Assembly: GCA_013400155.1 (NCBI GenBank) | Contig: VXBM01000043.1 | Span: 145,097 to 209,096, forward strand | DNA from: Helopsaltes ochotensis | Lineage: Eukaryota; Chordata; Aves; Passeriformes; Locustellidae | Length of the DNA stretch: 64,000 bases | Reading direction: 5' to 3' | In this document: positions 61,101 through 64,000 of the stretch, piece after piece | Numbering within the stretch: the stretch's first letter is position 1 | How the letters are laid out: every line of letters starts with the position of its first letter | The notes under the pieces: model-generated | What the model was told of the DNA's origin: nothing | What the model saw: only the letters and a program-made list of their open reading frames with translations | The model's database searches: none | Program-made: the position numbers and the translations under genes

Positions 61101-62079
61101 CTGTACAGTCCAGTGCCACTATGCCTCTGAACGCACTGGAACACCAGGTAGGTCACAGACAAGAGCAGCCTCAATTTTACTCTGGTGATCATTTAAAAAC
61201 ACCACTTCCATCCATTATTTATTCTCCAAGAGTTCTTCTGCCATAAAAGATCAAGATGACTCACTTACCAGGCAAGCCAACATGATGGGGAACTGGTTCA
61301 AAATCAAAAGGAAAAGAGTAAAGAATTTCACAGCACCACCTGTGTCAATGGCAGAACACACTGCAGCATCACCAGTCTGAATATCTGAACCAGTAGTTAG
61401 AATCTGGATGAGAAATGATTGTCACTGAAATGTCTCTTCCCACCCTTTCTTATTTCCCTTTATCTAGAAACAGTTTGAATAAAGCAAAACAAACTGAATT
61501 TTCATTCTCACCCCAGGAAAACAATTTTGGGACTTTATAGCCACCCTGGAAGCCCATTCTTGTGGGGATGAAATCCCAGACTGCTCTCTCCAGACCTGAG
61601 CTTGATGGACACATGAAGGCATGCTCCATACACCAAATCAGGTCTTCTTGCCTAAAGAGCAGGTAATGCTCTGGAATACAGAGCTTCATATATTGTCATT
61701 GTAAAGGTTTGAGAATTAACTATTGATGGGGATTGGTAACATAGTCATGGTAGAGTGGATAAATCACGAAATCATTCATTTATATAGTACAATACAGTTA
61801 TAATAATAATACTGTGCATATGGTGAGGGGGCCAACTGGGGAAAAATATTCTTCAGCACCCTGCAGAGGCATTAAAGAGCTCTGTTTTAACTTCTTTTAT
61901 CACTTACTATAGCTACACAATACAAACGTACATCAGCTTTCCACCTTCAGGAACCTGACTCCAACACCTTCTTTTCACCCTGCTGCCTGGAACTTAACAC
62001 TTTCAGCATCAGTTAGCATCAACCAGCAGGAGCTTTTAGGAAATCAGCTTTTAAAGGGGCTCCAGAAGTAAGGCTGGGG

Positions 62080-63050
62080 ATTAATATACTTCATCCGGAG
62101 GCTGGAGCTAACTGGACTAAAGGAAGCAAAGACACGGGCTGCCTATGAAGACATGCAAAAGGATTTTATGAGACAAATCACTGGGTGACAAATTGATCAA
62201 TGAAATTTAATGCAAGCAAATGTAAAGGGAAACATATGGAATCAACAATTCTGACTATATGTTTAAAATTATGGTCTCCAAGCTCATTACTGCACCAAAA
62301 GGAAGATTTCGATAGCAAGGTGTAGGTAACAAACCAGCTGGATAAGTAATACAGATACTATAACAGATAATTAAAGCCTCAGCTCAAAGAACAGTTGCCA
62401 GAAGAAAACAGCAAATTAAATGTTAGGAGTCACTGTGAAAGTAGAGAGTGTGACTGCATCAGTGCATAAATCCACAGAGCCAGAGCCCTCATATCTGGTT
62501 CTGATCCCAGTTCTCAAGTGGATATAGAAATAGAAAAGGCATGGAGAAGGGTGGCCAGGATAAAAAAGGCTGCAGAATGACCACTGGACAGGAAACAATC
62601 AAATGTGCTGGCACAGTCCAGGATGGAAGACATGCCACAGGGAGGGCAGGATGGACACCTACCAAATCGGAAGTGGCATGGCAACAGGAACAGGGGATCC
62701 AGTCACTGCTTCTTCCCATACAAGAGCTCAGAAGCCTCAATTAACATGAACAGACCCCACACTCAAACCAGTGTAACGTACAGTCAAGCTCTGGAACACC
62801 TTGAAGAAGGATGCCACAGTGGATGCAAAGTTTTAAACAAGTTCCGTGACTGGATTCTTGAGGAAAAAAATTGTGAAGGACCCAGAGGAGGAAAGCCTTT
62901 CTTCTGGCTCAGCAGGGCTAGAACAGTGCTCAGAATAGTATTTCAAAGGGTAATAGCTACATTCTTCAACTTCTGATGACACCTGAGACAAGGATGGGGC
63001 TAGATGAGCTTTTGTGTCTAATATGGCTCATCTCATGTCCTTTCTCAGTC
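62080..63050 (+). mobile_element. Ancient CR1 LINE, C-terminal RT region and 3' UTR, plus strand
   Basis: Landmarks in order: 'atgcaaaaggattttatgag', 'cactgggtgacaaattgatc', 'aatgaaatttaatgcaagca', 'aaatgttaggagtcactg', 'gcataaatccacagagccag', 'gcatggagaagggtggccag', 'tcaagctctggaacacctt', 'gaaggatgccacagtggat', 'gcaaagttttaaacaagttc', 'ggatggggctagatgagctt' and 'tatggctcatctcatgtcct'. These follow the amniote CR1 order: 'tgggcaacaaaatggca', 'aaattcaatgttgataaatg', 'gaatgttaggaaccatt', 'tataaatccatggt', 'agagaagggcaac', 'tggaactcattgcca', 'gatgttgt', and the tail 'ctagatgggcc...atggctcttcttatgttctt'. Many indels and stops have removed coding capacity. It is truncated on the 5' side, and the left edge is uncertain by tens of bases. 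Reading frames at 62541-62976 are by-products. Confidence 0.82.
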
Positions 63051-64000
63051 ATTTGCCTTTCAGTGTGGACCAAGTAAATTGTGTACACAGATCCTCCTCC
63101 CCTCACAGCTCTATAGGCTGAAAAGGCTTCTATCCTCAGCAACTTGTCATTGCTCATTGCTGGGGGTCACATCGAATCTGTTAACTAGGGCTGCTTCTCT
63201 ATGCCCCCACCTGTTTTAGTGAAAGCAAACTCTACTTAGAGTGACAGCATTATTTAAATCAATTAAGACACTTTTTGAGGAATACAGGTTAAGGGTTCTC
63301 AACTGAACCAGCTCAGTCACCCCACTGGAGTAGGGATGCAACAACCATCTGGAAAGGCAGAACACACTACAGACCTGTCTTTCCTTTCCACATTCATTCT
63401 CCCAAAAAGGAGGAGGATTAAATCTCTCTGGCTCAGGAACTCACTATTTGTGAACAAAGATGGTTGACAATTTTTCAAAATTCTCTTTTTATGTTCCTGC
63501 TGGTTTTCATTTTCCATGTTTCTTTGTCAGACCCTTTTTCTCCACAGGAAGTTTAGGTTTGAAAAAAAAACTAAACAAAATCTCCACATCCAAAGTGAGA
63601 TATCTGCCACTCCGTGACTCATTTAAATACTTTACTGAAAACATTATCAAAAGGTTCTAACAATTGGTTATGTTTTAAAAGAGTGAAGTCTTTCCAGTAA
63701 TGTTTTTAGTATGTCAAATTTATTTCAGAGTGTGCACTATTATTCAAAAAGAGGAGCTTTTCTATATGCTTCAATAGGAAGAATTTAAAGTTAAGAATTT
63801 TCACTGAAATCATACTCACTCTTAGTCAGTTCAATGCAAGCAAGGAAACACCCTGATCTGACTGCAAAATCATTGCCTGTATTTTTTTATCTCTTTAAGA
63901 TGTGACTATCAGTGAAACATTAGAAGTAAATGGTGATGCTTTCCATATTTATTTGACTTTTTAAAATTTGTAATCATCATATAGGGGAGATTTTTTCAAA
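63051..64000. other. Unique non-coding DNA
   Basis: AT-rich sequence to the window end, with no gene or repeat recognised. Several short frames lack any domain. Confidence 0.55.

Larger units (their letters stand above)
53581..62079. other. Unique DNA with candidate conserved blocks
   Basis: No gene is recognised. Blocks at about 55290-55530, 56700-56960 and 59640-60160 are AT-rich, free of repeats and dense in homeodomain/POU-like motifs. A minus-strand frame of 136 codons overlies the last block but has no domain. A GC patch with GGGGCCGGCC lies near 57570. A-rich tracts occur at 58112-58146 and about 60134-60153. Confidence 0.5.

Noticed and set aside
62605..62976. 123-codon plus-strand frame as a gene
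   Set aside because: It lies entirely in the ancient CR1 element and not in the frame of its reverse transcriptase.
1..64000. CRISPR arrays, operons, prophage or bacterial gene clusters
   Set aside because: The sequence is vertebrate nuclear in character, with LINE, SINE and LTR remnants and no dense coding.

Overview
This window looks like non-coding nuclear DNA from a bird, either intergenic or inside a very large intron. The evidence is its repeat content. It has CR1 LINE 3' ends, ERVL-type LTRs of the kind abundant in bird genomes, degraded MIR/CORE-SINE tails, and decayed short palindromic repeats of the type common in turtles, crocodilians and birds. The sequence is AT-rich by eye. I found no convincing protein-coding exon, tRNA, rRNA or CRISPR array. 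The open reading frames present are short, unrelated to recognisable domains, and about as frequent as chance predicts in 64 kb. I call no CDS.

Layout. 1-3.8 kb: unique AT-rich DNA with one decayed palindromic repeat. 3.8-4.4 kb: a diverged ERVL-type LTR on the minus strand, forming a local GC-rich island. 4.4-25.9 kb: mostly unique DNA with low-complexity tracts (A40 at 11.3 kb, T/G-rich at 22.5 kb), a pyrimidine-biased stretch at 9.5-10.0 kb and some AT-rich blocks that look conserved. 25.9-26.4 kb: a nearly complete solitary LTR on the plus strand. 29.0-29.5 kb: a CR1 3' end on the minus strand with an internal deletion. 31.6-31.9 kb: an old CR1 fragment (minus). 35.2-36.6 kb: a cluster of two MIR-type SINE remnants in opposite orientation, an LTR edge and a palindromic repeat. 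40.9-41.2 kb: another CR1 fragment (plus) beside a GA-rich tract. 47.9-53.6 kb: four more decayed palindromic repeats, three of them within about 750 bp. 53.6-62.1 kb: unique DNA with the best candidate conserved non-coding blocks. 62.1-63.05 kb: about 0.9 kb of an ancient amniote-type CR1 (plus) reaching its 3' end.

There are no genes here to work together. The interest lies in the layered transposon record (ancient CR1, MIR and palindromic elements, younger CR1 and ERVL LTRs) and in AT-rich blocks with homeodomain- and POU-like sites that could be enhancers of a distant developmental gene. That last point is inference and needs an alignment to other birds. I did not find evidence of a new biological system.
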